From positions 29,411 through 93,410 of the forward strand of contig JAJTYR010000006.1 in NCBI GenBank assembly GCA_021463505.1: a stretch of DNA of 64,000 nt, written 5' to 3'. Below the pieces are notes generated by a model, which made no database searches, had not been told where the DNA came from, and saw nothing but the letters and a program-made list of their open reading frames with translations. Source of the DNA: Burkholderiaceae bacterium. GTDB taxonomy: Bacteria; Pseudomonadota; Gammaproteobacteria; Burkholderiales; Burkholderiaceae_E. How positions within the stretch are numbered: the stretch's first letter is position 1; each line of letters opens with the position of its first letter. Below are positions 21,973 to 30,797 of the stretch, piece after piece. The position numbers and the translations under genes were made by a program.

Positions 21973-21982
21973 GATCCCCGGC

Positions 21983-22561
21983 ATGATCGGCCGACTGCAC
22001 GGAACCCTGCTCGACAAGCGCCCACCGACCCTGCTCGTCGACGTCGGCGGCGTCGGCTACGAGATCGACGTGCCGATGAGCACCTTCTACGACCTGCCCA
22101 CGGCAGGCGAGCGCGTCACGCTGCTGGTGCAGCAGGTGGTGCGCGAAGACGCGCTCCTGCTCTACGGTTTCCTGCGCGCCGACGAGCGCGACGCGTTCCG
22201 CCAGCTGATCCGCATCCCGGGCGTGGGTCCGCGCACCGCGCTGGCGGTACTCTCGGGCATGTCGGTGAGCGACCTCGCGCAGTCGGTGGCGATGCAGGAA
22301 TCAGGACGGTTGCAGAAGGTGCCGGGCATCGGCCGGAAGACTGCCGAACGGCTGCTGCTCGAACTGAAGGGCAAGCTCGCACCCGAGGTCGGCGGCGCCG
22401 GGCGCGCCGCCGAGGCCGAGGCGGGCATCGACGTGCTGCACGCGCTGCTCGCACTCGGCTACTCCGAGCGCGAGGCCACCGCCGCAATCCGCCAGCTGCC
22501 GCCCGGCACGGCGGTCTCCGATGGCATCAGGCAGGCACTCAAGCTGCTGGCGAAGTCATGA
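21983..22561 (+). CDS. ruvA: Holliday junction branch-migration subunit RuvA
   Basis: RuvA tetramers bind the four-way junction and load RuvB. The 192-residue protein has the N-terminal OB-fold beginning [12 protein letters not shown]. Two helix-hairpin-helix motifs ([14 protein letters not shown] and [16 protein letters not shown]) lie in domain II. A C-terminal three-helix domain that contacts RuvB includes [12 protein letters not shown]. The stop overlaps the ruvB start by four bases. Confidence 0.97.
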   Translation: MIGRLHGTLLDKRPPTLLVDVGGVGYEIDVPMSTFYDLPTAGERVTLLVQQVVREDALLLYGFLRADERDAFRQLIRIPGVGPRTALAVLSGMSVSDLAQSVAMQESGRLQKVPGIGRKTAERLLLELKGKLAPEVGGAGRAAEAEAGIDVLHALLALGYSEREATAAIRQLPPGTAVSDGIRQALKLLAKS

Positions 22562-23634
22562 TCGAGCACGACCGCCTGATCGCGGCTGCCCCGGAGTCGC
22601 CGGCCGAAGAGGCGGTCGAGCGGGCACTGCGCCCCCGCAATCTCGCCGACTACGTCGGCCAGGCAAAGATCCGCGAGCAGCTCGGGATCTTCATCGCGGC
22701 CGCGCGCGGCCGCAGCGAAGCGCTCGACCATCTGCTGCTGTTCGGTCCGCCCGGCCTGGGCAAGACCACGCTCGCACACATCGTCGCGACCGAAATGGGC
22801 GTGAACCTGCGCCAGACCTCGGGCCCGGTGCTCGAGCGCCCGGGCGACCTCGCCGCGATCCTCACGAACCTCGATCGCAACGACGTGCTGTTCATCGACG
22901 AGATCCACCGGCTGTCGCCGGTCATCGAGGAGATCCTCTACCCGGCGCTCGAAGACTTCCAGATCGACATCATGATCGGCGAGGGGCCGGCGGCACGCTC
23001 GATCAAGCTGGACCTGCAGCCGTTCACGCTGATCGGCGCGACCACCCGTGCCGGGATGCTCACCAACCCGCTGCGCGACCGCTTCGGCATCGTCGCGCGG
23101 CTCGAGTTCTACGACGTCGCGGATCTCGCCCGCATCGTCGCGCGCTCGGCGCAACTGCTGGGCGCACCCACCAGCGAGGACGGCGCGCGCGAGATCGCGC
23201 GGCGCTCGCGCGGCACGCCACGCATCGCCAACCGGTTGCTGCGGCGGGTGCGCGACTATGCCGAGGTGAAGGCCCGGGGCCACATCGACGCGGCGGTGGC
23301 CGATGCGGCGCTGCGCATGCTCGATGTCGACGCGCTGGGCTTCGACGTGATGGACCGCAAGCTGCTGCAGGCGGTGGTCGAGAGATTCGCCGGCGGCCCG
23401 GTGGGCCTGGACAACCTCGCCGCCGCGATCGGCGAGGAACGCGACACCATCGAGGACGTGCTCGAGCCGTACCTGATCCAGCAGGGATTCCTGCAGCGTA
23501 CGCCGCGCGGGCGCCTGGCCACCGCGGCCGCCTGGCGTCACTTCGGCCTGGCCATGCCGGGCGGCCCCGAGCCGGGATTGTGGCCTGGGCAGGGGACCGA
23601 AGGCACCGATGCAGCCAGCGGCGCGGATCGGTGA
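22558..23634 (+). CDS. ruvB: Holliday junction branch-migration ATPase RuvB
   Basis: RuvB is the hexameric AAA+ motor for branch migration. The 358-residue product has Walker A GPPGLGKT at residues 63-70 and Walker B FIDEIHRL. Sensor 1 lies in [20 protein letters not shown], and the C-terminal winged-helix domain ends with the typical [16 protein letters not shown] short acidic and glycine-rich tail of about 30 residues follows and is variable in the family. It completes the ruvCAB unit. Confidence 0.97.
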   Translation: MIEHDRLIAAAPESPAEEAVERALRPRNLADYVGQAKIREQLGIFIAAARGRSEALDHLLLFGPPGLGKTTLAHIVATEMGVNLRQTSGPVLERPGDLAAILTNLDRNDVLFIDEIHRLSPVIEEILYPALEDFQIDIMIGEGPAARSIKLDLQPFTLIGATTRAGMLTNPLRDRFGIVARLEFYDVADLARIVARSAQLLGAPTSEDGAREIARRSRGTPRIANRLLRRVRDYAEVKARGHIDAAVADAALRMLDVDALGFDVMDRKLLQAVVERFAGGPVGLDNLAAAIGEERDTIEDVLEPYLIQQGFLQRTPRGRLATAAAWRHFGLAMPGGPEPGLWPGQGTEGTDAASGADR

Positions 23635-23703
23635 CATCGCTTCGGACAGGGTCCCCCCCTGCACCGATGCGGCAGCGACACGGGGTCGCGGAGCGCTCAT
23701 TGC

Positions 23704-23709
23704 TAGAAT
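23704..23709 (+). promoter_or_regulatory. Candidate -10 box TAGAAT upstream of ybgC
   Basis: TAGAAT lies only 7 bases before the GTG assigned to ybgC. If the promoter is used as read, the transcript would be leaderless or ybgC would start at a later codon in its non-conserved N-terminus. It marks the start of the Tol-Pal unit. Confidence 0.4.
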
Positions 23710-23715
23710 CCGCCG

Positions 23716-24243
23716 GTGACTGCACCCGCTGCCGCGAGCCCGAAGCCGCACGCCACGGTCGCCGGCGCGCCGCCCAGGGCCGCGGCGCTGCGCGCCGGTG
23801 CCGCAGGCGGCGCACCGGCCTTCTCGGTCCCGGTGCGCGTGTACTACGAAGACACCGACGCCGGGGGCATCGTCTACTACGCCAACTGGCTGCGTTATTT
23901 CGAGCGCGCGCGCACCGACTGGCTGCGCGCACTGGGTGCCGCACACACCCGACTTGCCGACGAGTCCGGCCTCGTTTTCGTGGTGCGCGACATCGCGGTC
24001 GACTACCACCGCCCGGCCCGGCTCGACGACCTGCTGCAGGTCGAGGTGCGATTGCTCGAGGCGCGGCGCGCCACGTGGACGCTGTGGCAGTGCGCGCGCC
24101 TCGACGGGCATCCCGCAGCGCTGGTCACGGCCACCGTGCGCATCGCCGCGGTGCGGCGCGACGACGGCCGCCCGGCGGGCATCCCACGCTGGCTCTCCGC
24201 GCGGGTCGCGGCACCCCTCCCCCAATCCCCAGTCTGCGGGTGA
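23716..24243 (+). CDS. ybgC: Tol-Pal-associated acyl-CoA thioesterase YbgC
   Basis: YbgC is a hotdog-fold thioesterase conserved at the head of the tol-pal operon and thought to act on acyl-CoA or acyl-ACP in phospholipid metabolism. The core motif YYEDTDAGGIVYYANWLRYF contains the catalytic aspartate (Asp48 from the GTG start), followed by FERAR. About 35 Ala/Pro-rich residues precede the domain and are probably not conserved, so the true start could be later. It is followed 7 bases after by tolQ. Confidence 0.92.
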   Translation: MTAPAAASPKPHATVAGAPPRAAALRAGAAGGAPAFSVPVRVYYEDTDAGGIVYYANWLRYFERARTDWLRALGAAHTRLADESGLVFVVRDIAVDYHRPARLDDLLQVEVRLLEARRATWTLWQCARLDGHPAALVTATVRIAAVRRDDGRPAGIPRWLSARVAAPLPQSPVCG

Positions 24244-24250
24244 ACGGCGA

Positions 24251-24922
24251 ATGAACAGCGAACTGTCGATCGTCTCGATGATCGCCAACGCCAGCGTGCT
24301 GGTGCAACTGGTGATGGCGCTGCTGATGCTGATCTCGCTCGGGTCCTGGACCGTGATCTTCCGCAAGTGGTTCGCGATCCGCGCAGCGCGCTTCGCCACC
24401 GACCGCTTCGAGTCCGAGTTCTGGAAGGATCGCGACCTCGGCACCCTCTATCAGCAGGTGCGCAACGACCGGCACGACCACGGCTCACTGGCGCGGATCT
24501 TCGAGTCGGGCATGGGAGAGTTCCTGAAGACCCGCCAGCAAAAGCCCGGCGACATCAATGCGATGCTCGACGGCTCGCGCCGGGCGATGCGCGCCGCCTA
24601 CCAGCGCGAGATGGATGCGCTCGAATCGAGTCTGGCGTTCCTGGCATCGGCCGGTTCGGTCAGCCCGTACATCGGCCTGTTCGGCACCGTCTGGGGAATC
24701 ATGAACTCGTTTCGCGGGCTGGCGAACGTGCACCAGGCAACGCTGGCGTCGGTGGCGCCGGGGATCGCCGAGGCGCTGGTGGCCACCGCGATCGGCCTGT
24801 TCGCCGCCATCCCCGCCGTGGTCGCCTACAACCGTTTCGCCTACGACATGGACCGTCTGTCGACCCGTTTCGACAGTTTCATCGACGAATTCTCCAATAT
24901 CCTGCAAAGGCAGGCGCACTGA
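24251..24922 (+). CDS. tolQ: Tol-Pal system protein TolQ
   Basis: TolQ is the inner-membrane stator of the proton-driven Tol motor, homologous to ExbB and MotA. The 223-residue protein has a first membrane segment at about residues 15-37 and two more in the C-terminal half (GSVSPYIGLFGTVWGIMNSF and VATAIGLFAAIPAVVAYN), in the three-segment ExbB arrangement. The ATG at 24251 is chosen; the open frame extends upstream into ybgC without similarity. The stop shares one base with the tolR start. Confidence 0.95.
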   Translation: MNSELSIVSMIANASVLVQLVMALLMLISLGSWTVIFRKWFAIRAARFATDRFESEFWKDRDLGTLYQQVRNDRHDHGSLARIFESGMGEFLKTRQQKPGDINAMLDGSRRAMRAAYQREMDALESSLAFLASAGSVSPYIGLFGTVWGIMNSFRGLANVHQATLASVAPGIAEALVATAIGLFAAIPAVVAYNRFAYDMDRLSTRFDSFIDEFSNILQRQAH

Positions 24923-25365
24923 TGGCTGTCGCGGCCCCCCGTTCGCGCTCCGGCGGCCGTGGCCGCAAGCTGGTCAACGAAATCAACGTGGTGCCCTACA
25001 TCGACGTGATGCTGGTGCTGCTGGTGATCTTCATGGTGACCGCACCGCTGCTGCCACCGGCCGCCATCGACCTGCCGCGCGCCGGCCGTGGCAACACGCG
25101 CCCCGACCAGTACATCGAGGTGCAGGTGCGCGCCGCCGGCGACATCCGGGTGCGCGGCGTGAACACCGGCGACCCGTCCGAACGCCGCGTGGGCCGCGGC
25201 GACCTGGCCGGTGCGATCGGGCAATTGCGTGGCGACAATGCGCAGCTGGCCGTGGTGATCAGCGGCGACCGCTCGGTACGATACGAGGCAATCATCGACG
25301 TCATGAGCGAACTGCAGAAATTGAACGTCGGCCGCATCGCACTGATGGTCAAGCCCGCCAGCTGA
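24922..25365 (+). CDS. tolR: Tol-Pal system protein TolR
   Basis: TolR is the second stator subunit, with one membrane helix and a periplasmic domain. The 147-residue product has a short basic cytoplasmic start, then INVVPYIDVMLVLLVIFMV, in which Asp28 is the conserved proton-carrying aspartate of the ExbD/TolR family. The periplasmic part ends with the usual VMSELQKLNVGRIALM segment. It overlaps tolQ by one base. Confidence 0.95.
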   Translation: MAVAAPRSRSGGRGRKLVNEINVVPYIDVMLVLLVIFMVTAPLLPPAAIDLPRAGRGNTRPDQYIEVQVRAAGDIRVRGVNTGDPSERRVGRGDLAGAIGQLRGDNAQLAVVISGDRSVRYEAIIDVMSELQKLNVGRIALMVKPAS

Positions 25366-25380
25366 ACCCGCAACCCCTGC

Positions 25381-26430
25381 ATGCGCGCCCTGATGTCCGT
25401 GGACCCTGCTGCCAGCCCGCCCCCGGCGATGCCACGTTCGGGCGGCGCGGGGCCGGTGCGCAAGCCGCCGAAACCAAAGGGGCGCGGGCGCGCGTTCGCC
25501 CTGGCGCTGATCGTGCACGGCCTGCTGCTGCTGATGCTGTTCGTCGGCATTCGCTGGCAGACGCAGAAGCCCGCACCGGTGGCCGCCGAAATGTGGACAC
25601 CCGCAACGCCGGTAGAACCACAGCCCCGGCCCGTGGCCCCCCCCGCCCCCGAACCGCCGACCCCACCGCCGCAGCCGGTGGCACGCACACCCGAGCCCGC
25701 GCCGCCGGTCGAAAAGCCCGACATCGTGCTCGAACAGCAGCGCAGGGCGCGCGAGGAAGCGGCGCGTCGCGAGGAGGAGGCGCGCCGGCAGGCCGAGATC
25801 CGCCGCAAGGAAGACGAGACGCGCAGGGCGGCCGAGGAGAAGGCGCGGCGCGAACGTGAACTGGCCGAGAGGCGCGAAGCCGAGGCCAGGGCGAAGCGCG
25901 AGGCCGAAGCAAAGGCGAAGCGCGAAGCCGAGGCGCAGGCGAAGCGCGACGCCGAAGAAAAGGAGAAGGCCCGACGCGAAGCGGCCGAGAAGGAAAAGCG
26001 CGAAGCGCAGGAGAAAGCGCGTCGCGAGCAGGAGGAGAAGCAACGCCAGGCCTGGCTCGACCGGCTGCGCGCGTCGGCCGGCGCACCTGCCGAAGGTGCG
26101 GCCAGCGGCGGCACCCCGGGTGCGCCGGGTGCCGCCGGCGGCAGCGGCACCGACAGCGGTTATGTCGCGCGCCTGTCGGCGCTGATCCGCTCGAACACCG
26201 TGTACCAGATACCGGCCGAACTCGCCGGCAACCCGAAGGCGGTGTTTCTCGTGAAGGTGGCGCCCGATTGCACGATCACGTCGGTGAAACTGCGCCGCTC
26301 GAGCGGCATCGCGGCATGGGACGAGGCGGCCGAGCGCGGCATCCAGCGTTCGTCGCCACTGCCGCGGCAACGCGACGGCAGTTGCCCGCCCGAACTCGAG
26401 ATCGCCCGCGGCCCGAAGGACGACCGATGA
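25381..26430 (+). CDS. tolA: Tol-Pal system protein TolA
   Basis: TolA links the inner-membrane TolQR motor to Pal and TolB at the outer membrane. The 349-residue protein has a cytoplasmic Pro-rich start, one membrane helix (about residues 38-60), a Pro-rich linker and a long charged helical region of Ala/Glu/Lys/Arg repeats (about 115-235). A Gly/Ala linker and a C-terminal TolA-III/TonB-like domain of about 90 residues follow. That domain opens with GYVARLSALIRSNTVY and ends with a cysteine-containing strand. The coiled-coil repeats are the usual polymorphic part of TolA. Confidence 0.93.
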   Translation: MRALMSVDPAASPPPAMPRSGGAGPVRKPPKPKGRGRAFALALIVHGLLLLMLFVGIRWQTQKPAPVAAEMWTPATPVEPQPRPVAPPAPEPPTPPPQPVARTPEPAPPVEKPDIVLEQQRRAREEAARREEEARRQAEIRRKEDETRRAAEEKARRERELAERREAEARAKREAEAKAKREAEAQAKRDAEEKEKARREAAEKEKREAQEKARREQEEKQRQAWLDRLRASAGAPAEGAASGGTPGAPGAAGGSGTDSGYVARLSALIRSNTVYQIPAELAGNPKAVFLVKVAPDCTITSVKLRRSSGIAAWDEAAERGIQRSSPLPRQRDGSCPPELEIARGPKDDR

Positions 26431-26488
26431 CGCGCGCGACCCGGCGCACGACACCGCCATGCGGCGCGAGCTTCGTTGCACGCATCGC

Positions 26489-26494
26489 TATAAT
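26489..26494 (+). promoter_or_regulatory. Candidate -10 box TATAAT upstream of tolB
   Basis: A consensus TATAAT lies 28 bases before the tolB ATG in the 91-base gap after tolA. It suggests that tolB-pal-cpoB has a promoter of its own in addition to read-through from ybgC. A clear -35 is not seen. Confidence 0.5.
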
Positions 26495-26521
26495 CCCCGA
26501 TTGGCCGTCGCGAGGAGTTTC

Positions 26522-27784
26522 ATGAGGAGACTGTTCCTGGCGCTGTGTCTCGCGCTGGTCCTGCCCAGCGGGCACGCCCAGATGCGCATCGACGTTTCCG
26601 GGGTGGGCGCCACCCAGTACCCGATCGCCATCGCCAGTTTCGCCACCGACGGCCGCGTCCCGCAGGATGTCGCCAGCGTGGTCCGCGGCGACCTCTCCCG
26701 CAGCGGCGCCTTTCGCGTCATCGATCCGCAGGCGACGCTGTCCGACACCGCGTCGATCAACTTCCCCGACCTGCGCGCGCGCGGCGTCGATTCGGTGCTC
26801 GCCGGCTCGGTGGCGCGTCTCGCCGACGGGCGCTACGACATCCGCTTCCGCCTGAGCGACGCAGTGCGCCAGAGCACGATCGGCGGCGAGTCGCTGGTGG
26901 TGAGCGAGGCCGACCTGCGCTACGGCGCGCACCGCGTCGCCGACTGGGTCTACGAGAAGATCACCGGCGAGAAGGGCATCTTCTCGACACGCATCGCGTT
27001 CGTCTCGAAACAGGGCAATCGCTACCGGCTCAACGTCGCCGACTGGGACGGCGAGAACGTGGTGTCGCCGCTGACCTCACCCGAACCGGTCATCTCGCCA
27101 TCGTGGTCGGCCGACGGCACGCGCCTGGCCTACGTGTCGTTCGAGCTGAAAAAGCCGGTCGTCTACGTGCACACGCTCACCACCGGCCAGCGCAAGGCGG
27201 TGGCCAACTTCAAGGGCAGCAACAGCGCACCCGCCTGGTCACCCGACGGCCGCACGCTGGCCGTGGCGCTCACGCAGGACGGGCTGTCGCAGATCTACCT
27301 GATCGGCTCGGACGGCTCGGGTCCGCCGCGCCGGCTCACGAGTTCCGCCGGCATCGACACCGAGCCGGTGTTCGCACCCGACGGCAAGAGCATCTATTTC
27401 ACGTCCGACCGTGGTGGCTCGCCGCAGATCTACCGCATCCCGGTCGGCGGGGGCGACGCCACGCGGATCACCTTCGGCTCTTCGTACAACGTCAGCCCAC
27501 GCATCAGCCCCGACGGCAAGACGCTCGCCTTCCTCACGCGGCGCGAAGGCCGCTTCCTCGTGGCAGTGCGCGACCTCGCCGGCGGTGGCGAGACACTGCT
27601 TTCCGAGTCCGGGCGCGAGGAGTCACCGAGTTTCGCGCCGAACGGACGCTGGGTCATGTACGCCACGCAGGCCGGCGGACGCGACTCGCTGGTCGCGGTC
27701 AGCATCGACGGACGGGTGCGACAGCGGCTGAGTTCGAACGCCGGCGACATCCGGGAACCCACCTGGGGTCCCTTCGCGAAGTGA
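26522..27784 (+). CDS. tolB: Tol-Pal system periplasmic protein TolB
   Basis: TolB is the periplasmic beta-propeller that binds Pal and is released by TolA. The 420-residue precursor has a signal peptide of about 19 residues ending GHA-Q. The N-terminal domain starts IDVSGVGATQYPIAIASF. Five or six TolB-type propeller repeats follow, with the recurrent pattern SPDGRTLA/SPDGKTLAF and WSADGTRLAY. The ATG at 26522 has a GAGGAG ribosome binding site about 8 bases upstream; a longer frame from 26459 would place the signal peptide internally. Confidence 0.95.
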   Translation: MRRLFLALCLALVLPSGHAQMRIDVSGVGATQYPIAIASFATDGRVPQDVASVVRGDLSRSGAFRVIDPQATLSDTASINFPDLRARGVDSVLAGSVARLADGRYDIRFRLSDAVRQSTIGGESLVVSEADLRYGAHRVADWVYEKITGEKGIFSTRIAFVSKQGNRYRLNVADWDGENVVSPLTSPEPVISPSWSADGTRLAYVSFELKKPVVYVHTLTTGQRKAVANFKGSNSAPAWSPDGRTLAVALTQDGLSQIYLIGSDGSGPPRRLTSSAGIDTEPVFAPDGKSIYFTSDRGGSPQIYRIPVGGGDATRITFGSSYNVSPRISPDGKTLAFLTRREGRFLVAVRDLAGGGETLLSESGREESPSFAPNGRWVMYATQAGGRDSLVAVSIDGRVRQRLSSNAGDIREPTWGPFAK

Positions 27785-27834
27785 CCGCGAAGCGGACTCC
27801 CGCAACCACGTACCGTCAACACGAAGAGGGCACA

Positions 27835-28389
27835 ATGAAACCGACGATCCGACTTGTCCTGGCAGCCGCCACGGCGACGCTGCTGGCCGCCTGCGCCTCC
27901 GGCGTGAAACTGGAGGACGAGGCCGGCAGCATGCGCGGTGCAGCGCCGATCGAGAGCCGCAACGGCGCCGGCGGCGCGGCAGCGGCCGGCACCAGCGGGC
28001 GCGCGGTCGAGCAGGTGTCGGTGGGCGCCACCGATCCGCTCAACGATCCGAACAGCCCGCTGGCCAGGCGCAGCATCTACTTCGACTTCGACAGTTTCGT
28101 GATCAAGGACGAGTTCCGCGGCACCGTCGAGGCGCATTCACGCTACCTGCTCGGCCACAACACGAAGCGCGTCGTCATCCAGGGCAACACCGACGAACGC
28201 GGCAGCCGCGAGTACAACCTCGCGCTCGGCCAGAAGCGCGCCGAGGCGGTGCGCCGGGCGATGTCGGCGCTCGGCGTGCCCGACCGGCAGATGGAGGCGG
28301 TGAGTTTCGGCGAAGAGCGCCCGCGCGCCACGGGCGCCGACGAGGCGTCGTACGCCGAAAACCGTCGCGCCGACCTCGTCTACCAGTAA
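27835..28389 (+). CDS. pal: Peptidoglycan-associated lipoprotein Pal
   Basis: Pal is an outer-membrane lipoprotein that anchors the envelope to peptidoglycan and works with TolB. The 184-residue precursor has a signal peptide and lipobox ending LLAAC, with the lipidated Cys at residue 20. A low-complexity linker follows. A C-terminal OmpA-like domain carries IYFDFDSFVIKDEF and the peptidoglycan-binding NTDERGSREYNLALGQKRA. A GAAGAGGG ribosome binding site precedes the ATG. Its lipidation would require Lnt encoded at 2.2 kb. Confidence 0.95.
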   Translation: MKPTIRLVLAAATATLLAACASGVKLEDEAGSMRGAAPIESRNGAGGAAAAGTSGRAVEQVSVGATDPLNDPNSPLARRSIYFDFDSFVIKDEFRGTVEAHSRYLLGHNTKRVVIQGNTDERGSREYNLALGQKRAEAVRRAMSALGVPDRQMEAVSFGEERPRATGADEASYAENRRADLVYQ

Positions 28390-28401
28390 GCGGGGCACGC
28401 A

Positions 28402-29187
28402 ATGATCGGGCACCGCGCGCTCCGCGCGTTCTGCGTCGCCGCCGGCCTGCTGTCGGTGGCGCCGGGGGCGCACGCGCTGTTCGAAGACGACGAGGCGCGG
28501 CGCGCGATCCTCGACGTCCGGGGCCGCGTGCAGGTGCTGCAGCAGCAGACCAACGAGAAGCTCGACGAACTCGCGCGGCGCGTCGAGCGGCTCGAGCAGG
28601 GCTCGCGCGGGCAGCTCGAATTGCAGTCGCAGCTCGATGCGCTACGCCAGGAGATCGCGCGCCTGCGCGGCCAGCTCGAAGTGCAGACCCACGAACTGGC
28701 CACGCTGCAGCGCCAGATGCGCGACCAGTTGGCGACGGTCGACACGCGCATCAAGCGCTTCGAGCCGGTCACCACGCAGCTCGACGGCCGTACCGTCACC
28801 GTCGACCAGTCCGAGCAGCGTTCGTTCGAGGCCGCACTCGCGCTGTTCCGCAACGGCGACTTCCGCGGCGCACTCACCGCGTTCCAGCTGTTCCAGGGCC
28901 AGTACCCCGACAGCCCCTACATGCCGGGCGCGCTGTTCTGGATCGGCAGCAGCCAGTTCGCGCTGAAAGACTACAAGGGCGCAATTGCCAGCCACCAGGC
29001 ACTGATCGCGAAGTACCCCGACAACCCGCGTGTCCCCGACGCGCTGCTCAATCTCGGCTACGCGCAGGCCGAGAGCGGCGACCGACGCGCCGCGCGCAGC
29101 ACGCTCGAATCGGTGATCGCGAAGTACCCGCAGAGCCAGGCTGCACCGCTGGCGAAGGATCGCCTGGCCAGGCTGCCGGCGCGCTGA
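28402..29187 (+). CDS. cpoB: Cell division coordinator CpoB (YbgF)
   Basis: CpoB is a periplasmic TPR protein that coordinates peptidoglycan synthesis by PBP1B with Tol-driven outer-membrane constriction. The 261-residue precursor starts with a signal peptide of about 24 residues. A trimerising coiled coil follows (roughly residues 34-110, rich in Leu, Gln and Arg). TPR repeats from about 135 onward include [18 protein letters not shown] and [17 protein letters not shown]. It is separated from pal by 12 bases and followed by queC 16 bases later, a conserved neighbourhood. Confidence 0.93.
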   Translation: MIGHRALRAFCVAAGLLSVAPGAHALFEDDEARRAILDVRGRVQVLQQQTNEKLDELARRVERLEQGSRGQLELQSQLDALRQEIARLRGQLEVQTHELATLQRQMRDQLATVDTRIKRFEPVTTQLDGRTVTVDQSEQRSFEAALALFRNGDFRGALTAFQLFQGQYPDSPYMPGALFWIGSSQFALKDYKGAIASHQALIAKYPDNPRVPDALLNLGYAQAESGDRRAARSTLESVIAKYPQSQAAPLAKDRLARLPAR

Positions 29188-29203
29188 TGCGCGCCGCCCG
29201 CTG

Positions 29204-29875
29204 ATGCGCGCCGTCGTCCTGCTCTCGGGCGGACTCGACTCGGCCACCGTGCTGGCGCTGGCCCGCGAGCAGGGCCGCGAATGCCACGCACTGTCGCTGC
29301 GCTACGGGCAGCGCCACGCCGCCGAACTGCGCGCCGCGCGCCGCATCGCGGCCGCGCTGGGCGTGACACACCACGAGATCGTCGACCTCGATCTGTCACG
29401 CTTCGGCGGTTCCGCACTCACCGACGCCTCCATCGCCGTGCCGGAAGGCCCGGGCCATCCCGACGCGATCCCGGTGACCTACGTGCCGGCGCGCAACACG
29501 ATCATGCTGGCGATCGCACTGGGCTGGGCCGAAGTGCTCGGCGCCGGCGAAATCCACTTCGGCGCCAACGCAGTCGACTACTCCGGCTACCCCGACTGCC
29601 GCCCCGAGTACGTGGCCGCGTTCGAGCGGATGGCCAGCCTCGCAACGAAGGCCGGCGTCGAGGGGCGGCCGATCCGCGTGTGCACGCCGATCATCGAGCT
29701 GCCGAAGGCAGCGATCATCGGCGAAGGCATCCGCATGGGCCTCGACTACTCGATGACGGTGTCGTGCTATCAGGCCGACGACGAAGGCCGTGCCTGTGGC
29801 CGCTGCGACGCCTGCCGGATCCGGCGCGAGGGATTCGTGGCAGCGGCGGTGGAGGATCCGACGCGATACCGGTGA
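29204..29875 (+). CDS. queC: 7-cyano-7-deazaguanine synthase QueC
   Basis: QueC converts carboxydeazaguanine to preQ0 in queuosine biosynthesis, using ATP and ammonia. The 223-residue protein opens with the PP-loop [17 protein letters not shown]. Its C-terminus carries the structural zinc site formed by Cys188, Cys198, Cys201 and Cys204 (GRCDAC region). [18 protein letters not shown] is another family block. It follows cpoB directly. There is no room upstream for a preQ1 riboswitch, so it is probably co-transcribed with tol-pal-cpoB. Confidence 0.95.
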   Translation: MRAVVLLSGGLDSATVLALAREQGRECHALSLRYGQRHAAELRAARRIAAALGVTHHEIVDLDLSRFGGSALTDASIAVPEGPGHPDAIPVTYVPARNTIMLAIALGWAEVLGAGEIHFGANAVDYSGYPDCRPEYVAAFERMASLATKAGVEGRPIRVCTPIIELPKAAIIGEGIRMGLDYSMTVSCYQADDEGRACGRCDACRIRREGFVAAAVEDPTRYR

Positions 29876-29941
29876 CGACGCGGGTGATCGCGCGCGTGAC
29901 GGCACGCCCGGCTGCGGCGCTCCCGACGGCGGCCGTGCATG

Positions 29942-30340
29942 TCAGTGCCGCTCACGCTGATACCGGAGTGCCAGGACCATGACCGTATCGGACGCCGTGT
30001 CGTGGCGGTACAGCGCCACGTATCCGCGGTGCCCGCGCGAAATCCGAAGCACGCGCAAACCTGCCTCGACGGGTCGACCGATCATCGGATGCTGCTTCGG
30101 TATCTGCAAGGCGCTGGAGATCAGCGGAACCGTGGCTGCGGCATCCACGGCAGATTGCTGGAGACAAGAAGCAACGACCCGCCCCAAATCGCGTCGACGC
30201 TCCGCCAGCGCGGTGTGGCGCTCGATGGCTTCGAGCATGAACGCATGAGACGACTTGCCCGCCTCGGCGGCGACCCGCCCGATGCGGGCCTTCAGCGCTT
30301 CGGTGAGCTTCAGCGTGGTGGTCACGGACGTTGCAGACAT
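29942..30340 (-). pseudogene. In-frame fusion of RHH antitoxin N-terminus to ParE/RelE-type toxin C-terminus (deletion remnant)
   Basis: From the ATG at 30340 the frame encodes 132 residues. Residues 1 to about 50 look like a ribbon-helix-helix antitoxin (SVTTTLKLTEALKARIGRVA, then SSHAFMLEAIERH). From about residue 67 the sequence becomes the C-terminal two thirds of a ParE/RelE-family toxin, with HPMIGRPVEAGLRVL and RGYVALYRHDTASD. A complete antitoxin plus toxin would need about 180 residues and two genes. The antitoxin's toxin-binding tail and the first strand and helix of the toxin are missing, so a deletion joined the two genes in frame. The DNA-binding part may still work; toxicity is unlikely. 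The family calls come from recognition, not a search. Confidence 0.65.
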
Positions 30341-30502
30341 TTTCGGAAACGTGATGGAGGAGCACCGAAGCAGCACCACGACCCCTCGATCGTCAACCTC
30401 GCCTCCGTCCGCGGCGGCCAGCTTCATCGGCTCGGGGAGTCTTGTCGGCTGGTGGTTTGACCCGTCTCGAGGTCGATACTAAAATGACGAGCTTCGCAAA
30501 AT

Positions 30503-30578
30503 GGGTCGTTAGCTCAGCTGGTAGAGCAGCGGACTTTTAATCCGTTGGTCACTGGTTCGAATCCAGTACGGCCTACCA
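30503..30578 (+). tRNA. tRNA-Lys (anticodon TTT), CCA encoded
   Basis: The 76-base gene folds as a normal cloverleaf. It has D stem GCTC/GAGC, anticodon stem GCGGA/TCCGT with loop CTTTTAA (anticodon TTT) and T arm ACTGG-TTCGAAT-CCAGT, and ends in CCA. The acceptor stem GGGTCGT/ACGGCCT contains two wobble pairs, G1-U72 and U4-G69, so the 5' and 3' halves look like two different tRNA-Lys types. Toxin-antitoxin remnants lie on both sides. Confidence 0.95.
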
Positions 30579-30580
30579 AT

Positions 30581-30600
30581 ACATCCAGGGACATCCAGGG
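30581..30600 (+). repeat. Two tandem copies of ACATCCAGGG
   Basis: A perfect 10-bp direct repeat starts two bases after the tRNA CCA end. It could be a slippage product or a trace of integration and excision at the tRNA 3' end. I see no further copy in this region. Confidence 0.7.
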
Positions 30601-30797
30601 GGAGTGGCGACTTCGGGCCGCCGACCCCTTTGTCCTTCGACGCGCCGTGTGGCCGCCATCGGGTTGCAGTGCATTGGCAAAGCCGCGTCTGGCACGACCG
30701 CGGCGCCGACGACGTATCGCTCCCTCTCTCGTGAACCATCCTGGCCGGCGGGCGTCACGGATCCTGGCCGGTGGATGTGCGGTTCGGTCCTGCTCGA

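Noticed and set aside
23635..23715. A small gene between ruvB and ybgC
   Set aside because: The 80-base gap holds only the TAGAAT box and a short GC-rich stretch; no credible frame.
29188..29203. PreQ1 riboswitch ahead of queC
   Set aside because: Only 16 bases lie between cpoB and queC, too little for the aptamer.
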